A stretch of 64,000 bases of DNA, from assembly GCA_022842595.1 (NCBI GenBank), contig JALHPF010000029.1, positions 1-64,000 on the forward strand, read 5' to 3'. The notes beneath the pieces are model-generated. The model made no database searches. It saw nothing but the letters and a program-made list of their open reading frames with translations, and had not been told where the DNA came from. The translations under genes and the position numbers were made by a program. This stretch comes from Rubrivivax sp. (lineage in GTDB: Bacteria > Pseudomonadota > Gammaproteobacteria > Burkholderiales > Burkholderiaceae_C). The stretch's first letter is position 1. Every line of letters begins with the position of its first letter. Of this stretch, positions 8,229 to 15,671 are shown in pieces.

Positions 8229-9134
8229 TCAGTGGCCGCGCCTGCGCGCCAGCCAGCCGACGCCCAGCAGGCCCCCCAGCCACATCAGCCAGGTCGCGGG
8301 TTCCGGAATGGCGGGAATCGGCGACTCGATGATCGACGGCGGCGTGGGCGGGGGCGGGGGCGGCACGACGATGCCGCCACCGCCGACGGTGCCGCTGCCG
8401 ATGGGCGCCACGCCCACGGGAACGTCGAGTGCACTGCCGGGCGGCACGAAAGACGGCCCCGAGCCCCCGCCGATCGGAATGCCGGCGACGGTGTACGGGA
8501 TCGAACTGCCGGTGCCGCCCCCGGGCACCAGCCCCGGGACCGGCTGGCTGTTTTCGGCGAACGTGTTGCCGGCACCGGGGGGGTCGAATACCAGTTCACC
8601 CGGGCCGTCGGCGTCCTTGGCCGCCAGAGGCCCCGCCTTGCCATCGGCCAGGGCGCCGGGGTCGACGGGGCCGGCGGTCAGGGTTCCGGGCAAACCCGGT
8701 TCGCCACCGGCTGCTGCCGCAGGCGGGCCTTTCAGCCGGGTGACGCGGCTGACGTTGCGGCACACGGTGGGCACGATGACGCAATGTTCGGATTCGCAAT
8801 ACACCAGACCGCGCTCGACCATGTCGGGCGCCCAGCGTGTGCGCGTCACGGTGCGGCAGACGCGGCCCTGGCCGAAGTGCATGTCGCGGAGCTCGTCGCT
8901 GTATTGGTGGCGGCCGGCAATGCTGTCGCGGCGGATGGTCGCGATCTCGTCGTACTGGCGCTTGACCATGCGCGCCTTCAGGCGCTCGCGCACCTCGGCC
9001 GGGATGTCGGTGTAGCGGTCGACAGCGGCTGGAACGTTGCCCATGAACGGGTCTACACCCGGACGGTCCCAGGAACACTGGGCCGCCGTGGCGGCGGGCG
9101 AAAGGGCAAGTGCGGCAATCAGGGCCAGGGACAT
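8229..9134 (-). CDS. MHFG-type PEP-CTERM sorting domain protein
   Basis: This 301-aa secreted protein has an N-terminal signal sequence (MSLALIAALALSPAATAAQ), then a conserved block containing the MHFGQG motif followed by paired cysteines (GRVCRTVTR, YCESEHCVIVPTVCRNVSR). After a Gly/Pro-rich low-complexity stretch comes a C-terminal PEP-CTERM sorting tag: PEPATWLMWLGGLLGVGWLARRRGH (Pro-Glu-Pro, hydrophobic helix, Arg cluster). PEP-CTERM proteins are processed by exosortase in organisms that make exopolysaccharide or biofilm. No exosortase gene is in this window. The CVIVP/CRNVSR block matches the MHFG family by memory only. Confidence 0.86.
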   Translation of the reverse strand: MSLALIAALALSPAATAAQCSWDRPGVDPFMGNVPAAVDRYTDIPAEVRERLKARMVKRQYDEIATIRRDSIAGRHQYSDELRDMHFGQGRVCRTVTRTRWAPDMVERGLVYCESEHCVIVPTVCRNVSRVTRLKGPPAAAAGGEPGLPGTLTAGPVDPGALADGKAGPLAAKDADGPGELVFDPPGAGNTFAENSQPVPGLVPGGGTGSSIPYTVAGIPIGGGSGPSFVPPGSALDVPVGVAPIGSGTVGGGGIVVPPPPPPTPPSIIESPIPAIPEPATWLMWLGGLLGVGWLARRRGH

Positions 9135-9197
9135 GGTGGGTTCGGGGTTCCGCTTCTGCGTGTCCGGGTATTGTCGGGAGGGCCGACGAGCCCGATA

Positions 9198-9234
9198 CGC
9201 TTCTCGAGTCTAGGGTGCTCGAAGTTGAGAAGCG
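9198..9234. other. 8-bp inverted repeat between divergent PEP-CTERM and lysE-type genes
   Basis: CGCTTCTC at 9198-9205 pairs with GAGAAGCG at 9227-9234, with a second short pairing CGAG/CTCG inside. It lies in the 155-bp divergent intergenic region. It could be an operator or an RNA hairpin. The function is inference. Confidence 0.5.
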
Positions 9235-9289
9235 GCTTTGCAGCTTGCCGCTGCGCCATAGCTCACGGTTCTAAGTCACGGCGCCAGGC

Positions 9290-9946
9290 ATGTTGTATCT
9301 GAATGCATCCGGCCTGTTGTCCTCGGCCTGGCTGGCGCCGGCGCTGACCGGCCTGTCGCTCGGCCTGACGCTGATCATCGCCATCGGTGCGCAGAATGCT
9401 TTCGTGCTGCGCCAGGGCCTGCGGCGGGAACATGTGGGGCCGGTCGTGGCGGTGTGTGCGCTGATAGACGCGCTGCTCATCGCTGCAGGAGTGGCCGGCT
9501 TGGCGCGACTGCTCGGCACCCGCCCGGCGCTGGCCACCGCGCTGACGCTGGGCGGCGCCCTGTTCCTGGCCTGGTACGGGCTGCGCGCGCTGTGGCGCGC
9601 CGCCAGGCCGGGCCAGTTGCACGCTGCAGCCGGCAGCAGCGGGCTCACGCGCCGCCAGGCGGTGGCGCAGGCGCTGGCCTTCACCGTGCTGAACCCGCAT
9701 GTCTACCTCGACACGGTGCTGCTGGTGGGCTCGGTCGGCGCACAGCAGTCTGCAGGCGTCGCCCGCTGGGCGTTCACCACCGGGGCCTGCGCCGCCAGCC
9801 TGCTGTGGTTCGCTTCGCTGGGCTACGGCGCGCGCTGGCTGGCACCGGTGTTTGCCCGTCCGCGGGCCTGGCAGGTGCTTGACGGCCTGATCGGGCTGAC
9901 GATGCTGCTGCTGTCGGCCTTGCTCTGGCGACGGCTGCTGGCCTGA
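9290..9946 (+). CDS. LysE/ArgO family amino-acid exporter
   Basis: This 218-aa integral membrane protein has about six hydrophobic helices. The family signature is visible near the N-terminus, LTLIIAIGAQNAFVLRQGLRREHV, together with the mid-protein LGGALFLAWYGLRALWRA and the later FTVLNPHVYLDTVLLVGS. These match LysE/ArgO proteins, which export basic amino acids from the cytoplasm. The length is typical (about 210 aa). No LysG/ArgP-type regulator is adjacent, so the substrate (Lys, Arg or another amino acid) is not determined. Confidence 0.9.
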   Translation: MLYLNASGLLSSAWLAPALTGLSLGLTLIIAIGAQNAFVLRQGLRREHVGPVVAVCALIDALLIAAGVAGLARLLGTRPALATALTLGGALFLAWYGLRALWRAARPGQLHAAAGSSGLTRRQAVAQALAFTVLNPHVYLDTVLLVGSVGAQQSAGVARWAFTTGACAASLLWFASLGYGARWLAPVFARPRAWQVLDGLIGLTMLLLSALLWRRLLA

Positions 9947-10025
9947 CACGCGGGGCCCGGGCGCGGGATACTTGCGCTGGTCGCCCTCTTTCTTCCCAAC
10001 GTTCTTCCACCTGCCGCCGCCCGCC

Positions 10026-11633
10026 ATGCACTTCGACTGGACCAACCCCTACCCCACCGTGCGCAGCCCGCTGTTCGCTCGCAATGTCGTCGCCACCTCG
10101 CAGCCGCTGGCGGCCCAGGCCGGCCTGCAGATGCTGCGGGCCGGCGGCAATGCCGTCGACGCAGCGATTGCCACTGCCGCGGCCATGACCATCGTCGAGC
10201 CGGTGAGCAACGGCCTGGGCAGCGACAACTTCGCCATCCTCTGGGACGGCCAGCAGCTGCACGGGCTGAACTCGTCGGGCGTGGCGCCGGCGGCGTGGAC
10301 GCCGGCCTACTTCGACAAGGTCCATGGCGGTGTCTTCCCGATCCGCGGCTGGGACAGCGTCACCACCCCCGGCGCCGTTGCCGGCTGGGTGGCCCTGTCG
10401 CAGCGCTTCGGCAAGCTGCCCTTCGCCGACCTGCTGCAGCCCGCCATCGAGCTGGCCGAACGTGGCTACGGCGTGGGCGTGGTCACCGCCGACAAGTGGG
10501 AACGCCAGGTGCCCGGCCTGTTCGACCAGCCCGGTTTCGCCGACACCTTCATGCCGCGCGGCCGCGCGCCAGCCCCGGGTGAACGCTTCACCTTCGCCGA
10601 CGCAGCGCGTTCGCTGCGCCTCATCGCGCAAAGCAAGGGTGACGCCTTCTACCGTGGCGAGATCGCTGAAAAGCTGGTGGCCCATGCCAAGGCCCATGGC
10701 GGCGTGATGACGCTGGCCGACCTGGACGGCTACCGCGCCGAATGGGTGACCCCCATCCGGAAGGACTTCGCCGGCCACACCGTGCACGAGATCCCGCCGA
10801 ACGGCCAGGGCATCGCCGCGCTGATGGCCATGGGCATGCTCGAGCACACGAACTTCCGCGACTTCGCGCCCGACAGCCTGGAAAGCCAGCACCTGCAGAT
10901 CGAGGCCATGAAGCTCGCCTTCGCCGACACCTACCGCTGGGTGGCCGACGAGCGCTACATGCTCGAGGTGAAGGCCGCCGACCTGCTGAGCAGCGCCTAC
11001 CTGGCCGAGCGCGCGCGCCTGATCAACCCGGCCGCCGCCGCCGACCCCGGCCACGGCCAGCCGCCGCGCGGCGGCACCATCTACCTGACCGCAGCCGACG
11101 AGAGCGGCATGATGGTCAGCCTGATCCAGAGCAACTACATGGGCTTCGGCAGTGGCGTGGTGGTGCCGGGCACCGGCGTCAGCCTGCAGAACCGCGGCCA
11201 CTGCTTCACGCTGCAGCCCGGCCACCCGAACCAGGTGGCGCCGGGCAAGCGGCCTTTCCACACCATCATCCCGGCCTTCCTGACGAAGGATGGCCAGCCG
11301 GTGATGAGCTTCGGCGTGATGGGCGGCAACATGCAGCCCCAGGGCCATCTGCAGACGCTGGTGCGCATGCTCGTGCACAAGCAGCAGCCGCAGGCGGCCT
11401 GCGACGCGCCGCGCTGGAAGGTGGCCAGCGGCCGCCAGATCGACTGCGAAGTGACCATGGCCCCCGCCTTGCAGCAGGGCCTGCGCGGCCTGGGCCACGA
11501 GATCGTGGCCACGCCCGACGCCTACATGGATTACGGCTCGGGCCAGTTCATCGCCCGGCTGACCGACGACTTCGAGGACGGGTACGTGGCGGCCAGCGAT
11601 TCGCGCCGAGAGGGCCAGGCGGTCGGGTTCTAG
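10026..11633 (+). CDS. Gamma-glutamyltransferase family protein
   Basis: This 535-aa Ntn-hydrolase would be made as a proenzyme and cleaved before a catalytic threonine. The N-terminal signature is visible (AAQAGLQMLRAGGNAVDAAIATAAAMTIVEPVSNGLGSDNF). The likely processing site is the Thr in PPRGGTIYLTAADESG at about residue 350, followed by the family-typical SLIQSNYMGFGSGVVVPGTGVSLQNRG. No signal peptide is seen at ATG 10026 (MHFDWTNPYP), so it is probably cytoplasmic. That suits the acylase/hydrolase-like branch rather than the periplasmic glutathione-degrading one. The stop codon overlaps the convergent GNAT gene by 4 bases. Confidence 0.9.
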   Translation: MHFDWTNPYPTVRSPLFARNVVATSQPLAAQAGLQMLRAGGNAVDAAIATAAAMTIVEPVSNGLGSDNFAILWDGQQLHGLNSSGVAPAAWTPAYFDKVHGGVFPIRGWDSVTTPGAVAGWVALSQRFGKLPFADLLQPAIELAERGYGVGVVTADKWERQVPGLFDQPGFADTFMPRGRAPAPGERFTFADAARSLRLIAQSKGDAFYRGEIAEKLVAHAKAHGGVMTLADLDGYRAEWVTPIRKDFAGHTVHEIPPNGQGIAALMAMGMLEHTNFRDFAPDSLESQHLQIEAMKLAFADTYRWVADERYMLEVKAADLLSSAYLAERARLINPAAAADPGHGQPPRGGTIYLTAADESGMMVSLIQSNYMGFGSGVVVPGTGVSLQNRGHCFTLQPGHPNQVAPGKRPFHTIIPAFLTKDGQPVMSFGVMGGNMQPQGHLQTLVRMLVHKQQPQAACDAPRWKVASGRQIDCEVTMAPALQQGLRGLGHEIVATPDAYMDYGSGQFIARLTDDFEDGYVAASDSRREGQAVGF

Positions 11634-12145
11634 AGGCCAACAGCCGGTGGCCGCTCGCGCAGCGGCCGCTGCAGCCAGGTGATGTCGTGCCAGGCACCGA
11701 ACTTCCACCCGGCGCGCTGGAAGGTGCCCACGGTCGTGAAGCCCACGGCCTGGTGCATCGCGATGCTGGCCGGGTTGGGCTGGGCCACGCCGGCCAGCGC
11801 CGTGCACAGGCCACGTTCGGCCAGGCGTTCGAACAGCGCGCCGTAGAGCAACCGCCCCAGCCCGCGGCCACGCTGCTGCGGCGCGATGTAGGCCGAGACC
11901 TCGCAGGTGTAGCGGTAGGCCGCGCGCTCGCGGTGTGCGCTGCCGTAGGCGTAGCCCACGCATTCGCCATCGGTCTCGGCCACCAGCCAGTCCCAGCCGG
12001 CGATCGACTTGCGGATACGCTCGGAAAAGGCCGCAGCCGTCGGCACCTCGGTCTCGAAGGACACCGCCGTGCCTTCGACGAAGGGTGCGTAGATCGCCAG
12101 CAGGGCCGGGGCGTCGTCGGGCCGGGCCTGGCGAATCTCGAACAC
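11630..12145 (-). CDS. GNAT family N-acetyltransferase (phosphinothricin acetyltransferase-like)
   Basis: This 171-aa acetyltransferase opens with FEIRQARPDDAPALLAIYAPFVEGTAVSFE and has the acetyl-CoA pyrophosphate loop QQRGRGLGRLLY. The region TALAGVAQPNPASIAMHQAVGFTTVGTF and the following KFGAWHDITW are typical of the Pat/Bar/MnaT subgroup, which acetylates methionine sulfoximine, phosphinothricin or related amino acids. GTG 12145 is taken as the start because upstream codons belong to the DUF4019 gene. That gene lies 14 bases upstream, so the two may be co-transcribed. Confidence 0.87.
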   Translation of the reverse strand: MFEIRQARPDDAPALLAIYAPFVEGTAVSFETEVPTAAAFSERIRKSIAGWDWLVAETDGECVGYAYGSAHRERAAYRYTCEVSAYIAPQQRGRGLGRLLYGALFERLAERGLCTALAGVAQPNPASIAMHQAVGFTTVGTFQRAGWKFGAWHDITWLQRPLRERPPAVGL

Positions 12146-12159
12146 GGCGCGGCGGCCGT

Positions 12160-12567
12160 TCAGCGGATGAAGTAGCCGACCACCCGCCAGGTGCCGTCGG
12201 GTTCCTGCGCAGCCGTGACGGTTTCGACCGCCTGGGCCTTCTTCTCGAACGCGGTGTCGAACTGCAGCACGGCGTACTGGCCGTCGGGCGCGCCGGGCAG
12301 GCTGCGCGTGAAGGTCGTGTTCTTGTCTTTGCGCTCGCGCACCGCGCCCAGCGGTCCCCGCACACCCTGCACGGCCTGCTGCCACTGCGCGGCAGTGACG
12401 GCGGCCTTGAAGGCACTGCCGGCGCTGGCCCAGGCGGCCGCGTTTTCGCCTGCGTCGGTCTGCTTCAGCCAGGCCACGGCCGCCACCCTGGCCTCGGGAA
12501 ACTCGGCTGTGGCCCGGGCCAGCGCTGGCAGGGCCAGCACCAGGCACATCACGTTTCTGCGATTCAT
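12160..12567 (-). CDS. DUF4019-like exported protein
   Basis: This 135-aa protein has a short N-terminal signal sequence (MNRRNVMCLVLALPALARA). The body matches DUF4019 proteins: AWLKQTDAGENAAAWASAGSAFKAAVTAAQWQQAVQGVRGPLGAV, then the closing strand TWRVVGYFIR. A good Shine-Dalgarno sequence (AAGGAGAA) precedes ATG 12567. The function of the family is unknown. It sits between the DUF2059 gene and the GNAT gene on the same strand. Confidence 0.83.
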   Translation of the reverse strand: MNRRNVMCLVLALPALARATAEFPEARVAAVAWLKQTDAGENAAAWASAGSAFKAAVTAAQWQQAVQGVRGPLGAVRERKDKNTTFTRSLPGAPDGQYAVLQFDTAFEKKAQAVETVTAAQEPDGTWRVVGYFIR

Positions 12568-12608
12568 GGCGTTCTCCTTGAACTGGGTTGATCTGCCTTC
12601 CACCGACA

Positions 12609-13124
12609 TCAGCCGGCCGACCGTGCGTGGGCCACGGCGCGCTCCATGGCTGCGCGCATCTTCTCGGCCATAGGAGCGGCCAGCACCTGCATCACCTGGC
12701 CCGAGCGCTGCGTCACCTGCGGCATCTTGCGCACGAAGGCCTGTCCCACCGGGCTCTTGTAGAACACCAGCATGCCGTCGATTTCTTCCTGGGTGAAGCT
12801 CTCGCGGTAGATACCCACGTAGATGCCCTGGATCCTGGCCCAGGACAGTTCCTCGCGCAGCACCGCGGCGAACTCGCGCGGCGCGTTGTCCAGGATGCTC
12901 TGCTGCTTGTCCGACAAGCGCTGGCCGGCCACGGCCTGCTGCATGCCGGCGCGCATGCCGCTTTCGAACTGGCCGTAGATCGTCTCCAGCATCGACTCGG
13001 GCTGCGTCACCCGCAGCAGTTCCTCGACCGACTCGGCCGTGGGTTCGGTGGCCCGCGCCGGCAGGCACAGCAGGGCGGCGGTGGCCAGTGTCAGGGCCAC
13101 GCTGGAAAGGCGTTGGCTGCGCAT
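12609..13124 (-). CDS. DUF2059 domain exported protein
   Basis: This 171-aa protein has a signal peptide (MRSQRLSSVALTLATAALLCLPARA). The DUF2059 body is seen in SVEELLRVTQPESMLETIYGQ, then the helix pair ending in FTQEEIDGMLVFYKSPVGQAFVRKMPQV. The FYKSPVGQ stretch is the most conserved part of this family. The protein is likely periplasmic and of unknown function. The track extends this frame to 13625 through the neighbouring DUF1415 gene; ATG 13124 is chosen for the signal peptide. Confidence 0.86.
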   Translation of the reverse strand: MRSQRLSSVALTLATAALLCLPARATEPTAESVEELLRVTQPESMLETIYGQFESGMRAGMQQAVAGQRLSDKQQSILDNAPREFAAVLREELSWARIQGIYVGIYRESFTQEEIDGMLVFYKSPVGQAFVRKMPQVTQRSGQVMQVLAAPMAEKMRAAMERAVAHARSAG

Positions 13125-13147
13125 GATCGTGCTCCCGGCGTGATGGG

Positions 13148-13684
13148 CTAATCCCTTTTCGACACGGCAGTGTGCCAGCCTTCCCAGCCCAGCTGGCGCA
13201 GTGTTTCCTGGTTGCGCTCGAAGATGGCCTCGGCTTGCGGAAATGCGGCCACGGCGGCGTCGATGCTGGCCTCGCGCAGCAGGTGCAGGGTGGGGTAGGG
13301 CGAACGGTTGGTGCAGTTCTCGATGTCGTCGGGCTCGGTGCCGGCGAACTGGTAGTCGGGGTGGAAGCTGGCGATCTGCAGCACGCCTTCCAGGTCCAGT
13401 TCGGCCAGGGCGGCGTCGGCGATGTCGAGGAAGTCGTTGTAGTCCATGAAGTCGCCCAGCACGCCCGGGTGCACCAGCAGCGTGGTGTCGACCTGGTCCG
13501 GGTCGGCCTCGGACAGGAACTGCAGTTCGCGCAGCAGGTCCTGCAGCAGGGCCTCGGTGTCGGTGGCCGGGCTCAGCACCCAGCGGATGCGTTCCTTGCC
13601 GTGCACGGCCTTCGCAAACGGGCACAGGTTCAGGCCGATGACGGCGGTTTCCAGCCAGTGGCGGGTGGTGGCGAGTGGGTCCAT
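13148..13684 (-). CDS. DUF1415 domain protein
   Basis: This 178-aa protein is recognisable as DUF1415 from TRHWLETAVIGLNLCPFAKAV, LLVHPGVLGDFMDYNDFLDIADAAL, and FHPDYQFAGTEPDDIENCTNRSPYPTLHLLRE. It has no signal peptide and is probably cytoplasmic. The family's biochemical role is unknown. It starts 10 bases after the soxA stop codon on the same strand, where soxB would often be found, so it may be transcribed with the sox genes. Confidence 0.87.
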   Translation of the reverse strand: MDPLATTRHWLETAVIGLNLCPFAKAVHGKERIRWVLSPATDTEALLQDLLRELQFLSEADPDQVDTTLLVHPGVLGDFMDYNDFLDIADAALAELDLEGVLQIASFHPDYQFAGTEPDDIENCTNRSPYPTLHLLREASIDAAVAAFPQAEAIFERNQETLRQLGWEGWHTAVSKRD

Positions 13685-13694
13685 GGCCGGGACT

Positions 13695-14456
13695 TTACGG
13701 CCGGACTGCAGGCGTCTCCAGCGGCATGCCGGCAGCGCGCTGCATCAGCCAGGCTTCGAGCGCGGTGAACTCGTCCGAACCCGGGGCGAAGGGCTCCGCG
13801 CGCACCCCGGTCATGCAGTTGCGCAGCCGGCGCTGCAGTGAACCCAGGCCCTGCCATTCCAGCCGATACAGCGGGTAGCCGGTGGCGTGGCCCTGCGGGA
13901 TGGTGCTGCCTGCCAGCTTGCCCCCGGCGTTGTCGTCGTGGCATTGCGCGCAGCTCAGCGCCAGCTGGCCCAGTGGCTGCCGGAAGATCTGTTCACCGCG
14001 GTCGCGCCAGGGCTGCAGGCGCGGGTCGGCAGGTGGTGCGATCGGCTGGCCGCGCGAGGCGTGGGCGACGAAGGCCTCGAGCCCGAGCAAAGCGTCGCTT
14101 TCCGCGCGCAGGGCGGGTTGTTCCAGATGGCGGATGCGGCATTGCTGGATCCGGCCCTGCAGCGTCAGCGGTTTGCCCAGCATCTCGTCCCAGGCGGGGT
14201 AGCGTGGCGCCGCGCCGCGCAGGCTGGCTGTAGTGTGGCAGCGCACGCAGTCGCGCTGGAAGTCCTGTTCGCCGCCCTTCAGCCACAGCCAGCCCGGGTT
14301 CTGGCCGTCGTCGCGCTGCAGCGCCTGGGTGGCCGGTTGCATGTCGAGCAGGCCGCTGCGGCGGGTGTCGGGTGCCGTCGGTGGGGCGGATGGCGGGGCA
14401 CTGCTGGCCATGCCGCAGGCCAGCAGCAGGGCCACACCCAGCGGCGTGCGTCTCAC
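13695..14456 (-). CDS. soxA: Sulfur oxidation diheme c-type cytochrome SoxA
   Basis: This 253-aa periplasmic cytochrome has a signal peptide (MRRTPLGVALLLACGMASSA). Two haem-binding motifs are present, CVRCH (Cys70-His74) and CAQCH (Cys169-His173). The conserved active-site cysteine that ligates the second haem is Cys214 in LRNCMTGVRAE. With SoxX it attaches inorganic sulfur compounds to the SoxYZ carrier cysteine. The start is GTG 14456, inside the soxZ stop codon (GTGA), giving translational coupling. It is the last sox gene; no soxB follows. Confidence 0.9.
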   Translation of the reverse strand: MRRTPLGVALLLACGMASSAPPSAPPTAPDTRRSGLLDMQPATQALQRDDGQNPGWLWLKGGEQDFQRDCVRCHTTASLRGAAPRYPAWDEMLGKPLTLQGRIQQCRIRHLEQPALRAESDALLGLEAFVAHASRGQPIAPPADPRLQPWRDRGEQIFRQPLGQLALSCAQCHDDNAGGKLAGSTIPQGHATGYPLYRLEWQGLGSLQRRLRNCMTGVRAEPFAPGSDEFTALEAWLMQRAAGMPLETPAVRP

Positions 14457-14776
14457 GCCACCTCGAAGCGCACGGTCTCGCTGTGTTCGAAGCCGTTGTC
14501 GCCGCGCCAGATCAGCACCAGCGGGCCGCTGGCCGCAGCGCGCAGCGGGAAGGCGACGTACGGGTTGGCCGCCAGGGCCGGGTGCATGTCGGCGGCGAAC
14601 ACCAGTTCGCCGTTCAGCCGCGCCTCGAGCCTGCGCACGATGTTGCGCGGCAGCAGTTCGCCGCCGTTGCCACGGCGGTGGCCGGTTTCCATGGGGTGCG
14701 CGACGGTCGCGCGCACTTCCACGATCTGGCCGCGCTGGATGTCGCGCGGCAGGTTGACGAGGGCACGTGTGCTCAT
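14453..14776 (-). CDS. soxZ: Thiosulfate oxidation carrier complex protein SoxZ
   Basis: This 107-aa protein has no signal peptide, as usual for SoxZ, which is exported bound to SoxY. The family-typical stretches are VEVRATVAHPMETGHRRG, NIVRRLEARLNGELVFAADMHPALAANPYVAFPLRA, and LIWRGDNGFEHSETVRFEVA. It forms the SoxYZ heterodimer that carries sulfur intermediates on the SoxY cysteine. It lies 3 bases after soxY and overlaps soxA by 4 bases. Confidence 0.92.
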   Translation of the reverse strand: MSTRALVNLPRDIQRGQIVEVRATVAHPMETGHRRGNGGELLPRNIVRRLEARLNGELVFAADMHPALAANPYVAFPLRAAASGPLVLIWRGDNGFEHSETVRFEVA

Positions 14777-14779
14777 CGT

Positions 14780-15223
14780 TCAGCCCTCGATGCAGGCGGC
14801 CAGCGTCACGATCACGTCGGCCTGGGCCTGCCACCAGCTGCCGTCGTTCATCTGCGCCAGCGCCAGCACACGCTGCGATGTGGCCAGCCGCATGCGCGTG
14901 GCCACCCGCGCCACGCCGTTGTGCGGGCCCAGGTGGAACACAGCCACCTCGGGCTGGGGGTTGGCCTCGTTGAAGAGGCCGATGCGCTGCACATGGTCGG
15001 CCGGGCTCATCGGGCTGGTGACTTCGACTGTGACGGGCACCGTGTTGCCGTTGTCCACCAGCGTGGCGATGTCGAGTTTCACGCGCCCGCTGCGAACGGC
15101 GGCGCCTGCGGTGAAGGCCTGGATGGCGGCGCGCATCGTCTCTGGCGTGGCCTGGGCGGCAGGCAGCAGCTGCCAGCTGACCAGGCCGGCGCTGGCCTGC
15201 AGAAGGCGGCGGCGGGTGTTCAT
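14780..15223 (-). CDS. soxY: Sulfur carrier protein SoxY with atypical C-terminus
   Basis: This 147-aa protein has an N-terminal export signal (MNTRRRLLQASAGLVSWQLLPAAQA; an RR-containing Tat-like start). The SoxY fold is seen in GRVKLDIATLVDNGNTVPVTVEVTSPMSPADHVQRIGLFNEANPQPEVAVFHLGP. The substrate-carrying cysteine is present, but the C-terminus reads VTLAACIEG instead of the canonical GGCGG. The swinging-arm Cys is Cys144, four residues from the end rather than three. The gene sits between soxX and soxZ with 3 to 4 base gaps. Confidence 0.88.
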   Translation of the reverse strand: MNTRRRLLQASAGLVSWQLLPAAQATPETMRAAIQAFTAGAAVRSGRVKLDIATLVDNGNTVPVTVEVTSPMSPADHVQRIGLFNEANPQPEVAVFHLGPHNGVARVATRMRLATSQRVLALAQMNDGSWWQAQADVIVTLAACIEG

Positions 15224-15227
15224 GGGT

Positions 15228-15671
15228 TCACTTCAGCGTCTGCAGGTAGGCCACGACGTCTTCGAGCTGCTGTGCGTCCAGGATCGGCTGGCCGCGCCAG
15301 GCGGCGCCGACGCGTTGCCGGGCCTCGATGGCGGCATCGGGCACGGCGTGGAAGGGCGGCATCAGGCTGGCCGGGTTCAGGCGCCGCGCATCGGCCACGC
15401 GCAGCCGCAGTTGTGCGGCCGTGTAGCGGCTGCCGGCGCCGTCCAGCGGTGGCGCCAGGTTGCCCTGGAACCGCTCTTCCGGAATCGGCCCGCTATGGCA
15501 CAGCAGGCACAGGCCCTGCTGGCGCTGCGCCACGATCGCGCGGCCGCGCTCGGCGTCGCCCGGGGTGGCGGTGAATGCTGCGGGGATGCCGTCGTCCACG
15601 ACCGTGGCCGCCGCCGCCGCTGGCGCCAGGCCGGCGATGGCCAGCCCGGCGATGGCCACCTGAGCGATCAC
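15228..15671 (-). CDS. soxX: Sulfur oxidation monohaem cytochrome SoxX
   Basis: This 147-aa c-type cytochrome has a signal peptide (MIAQVAIAGLAIAGLAPAAAAA). The haem site is CLLCHSGP (Cys55-His59), which with the following EERFQGNLAPPLDGAGSRYTAAQLRLRVADARRLNP fits SoxX; a likely Met ligand is in SLMPPFH. It accepts electrons from SoxA during sulfur binding to SoxYZ. The start is GTG 15671, overlapping the stop of the molybdenum hydroxylase large subunit (GTGA). This ties the sox genes to the oxidoreductase genes in one operon. Confidence 0.9.
   Translation of the reverse strand: MIAQVAIAGLAIAGLAPAAAAATVVDDGIPAAFTATPGDAERGRAIVAQRQQGLCLLCHSGPIPEERFQGNLAPPLDGAGSRYTAAQLRLRVADARRLNPASLMPPFHAVPDAAIEARQRVGAAWRGQPILDAQQLEDVVAYLQTLK

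Noticed and set aside
9774-12416. 880-aa minus-strand ORF opposite the gamma-glutamyltransferase gene
   Set aside because: Its composition (His, Gln, Gly, Ala rich) is that of an antisense shadow of a high-GC gene. The plus strand carries a clear enzyme family; only the GNAT end belongs to a real gene in another frame.
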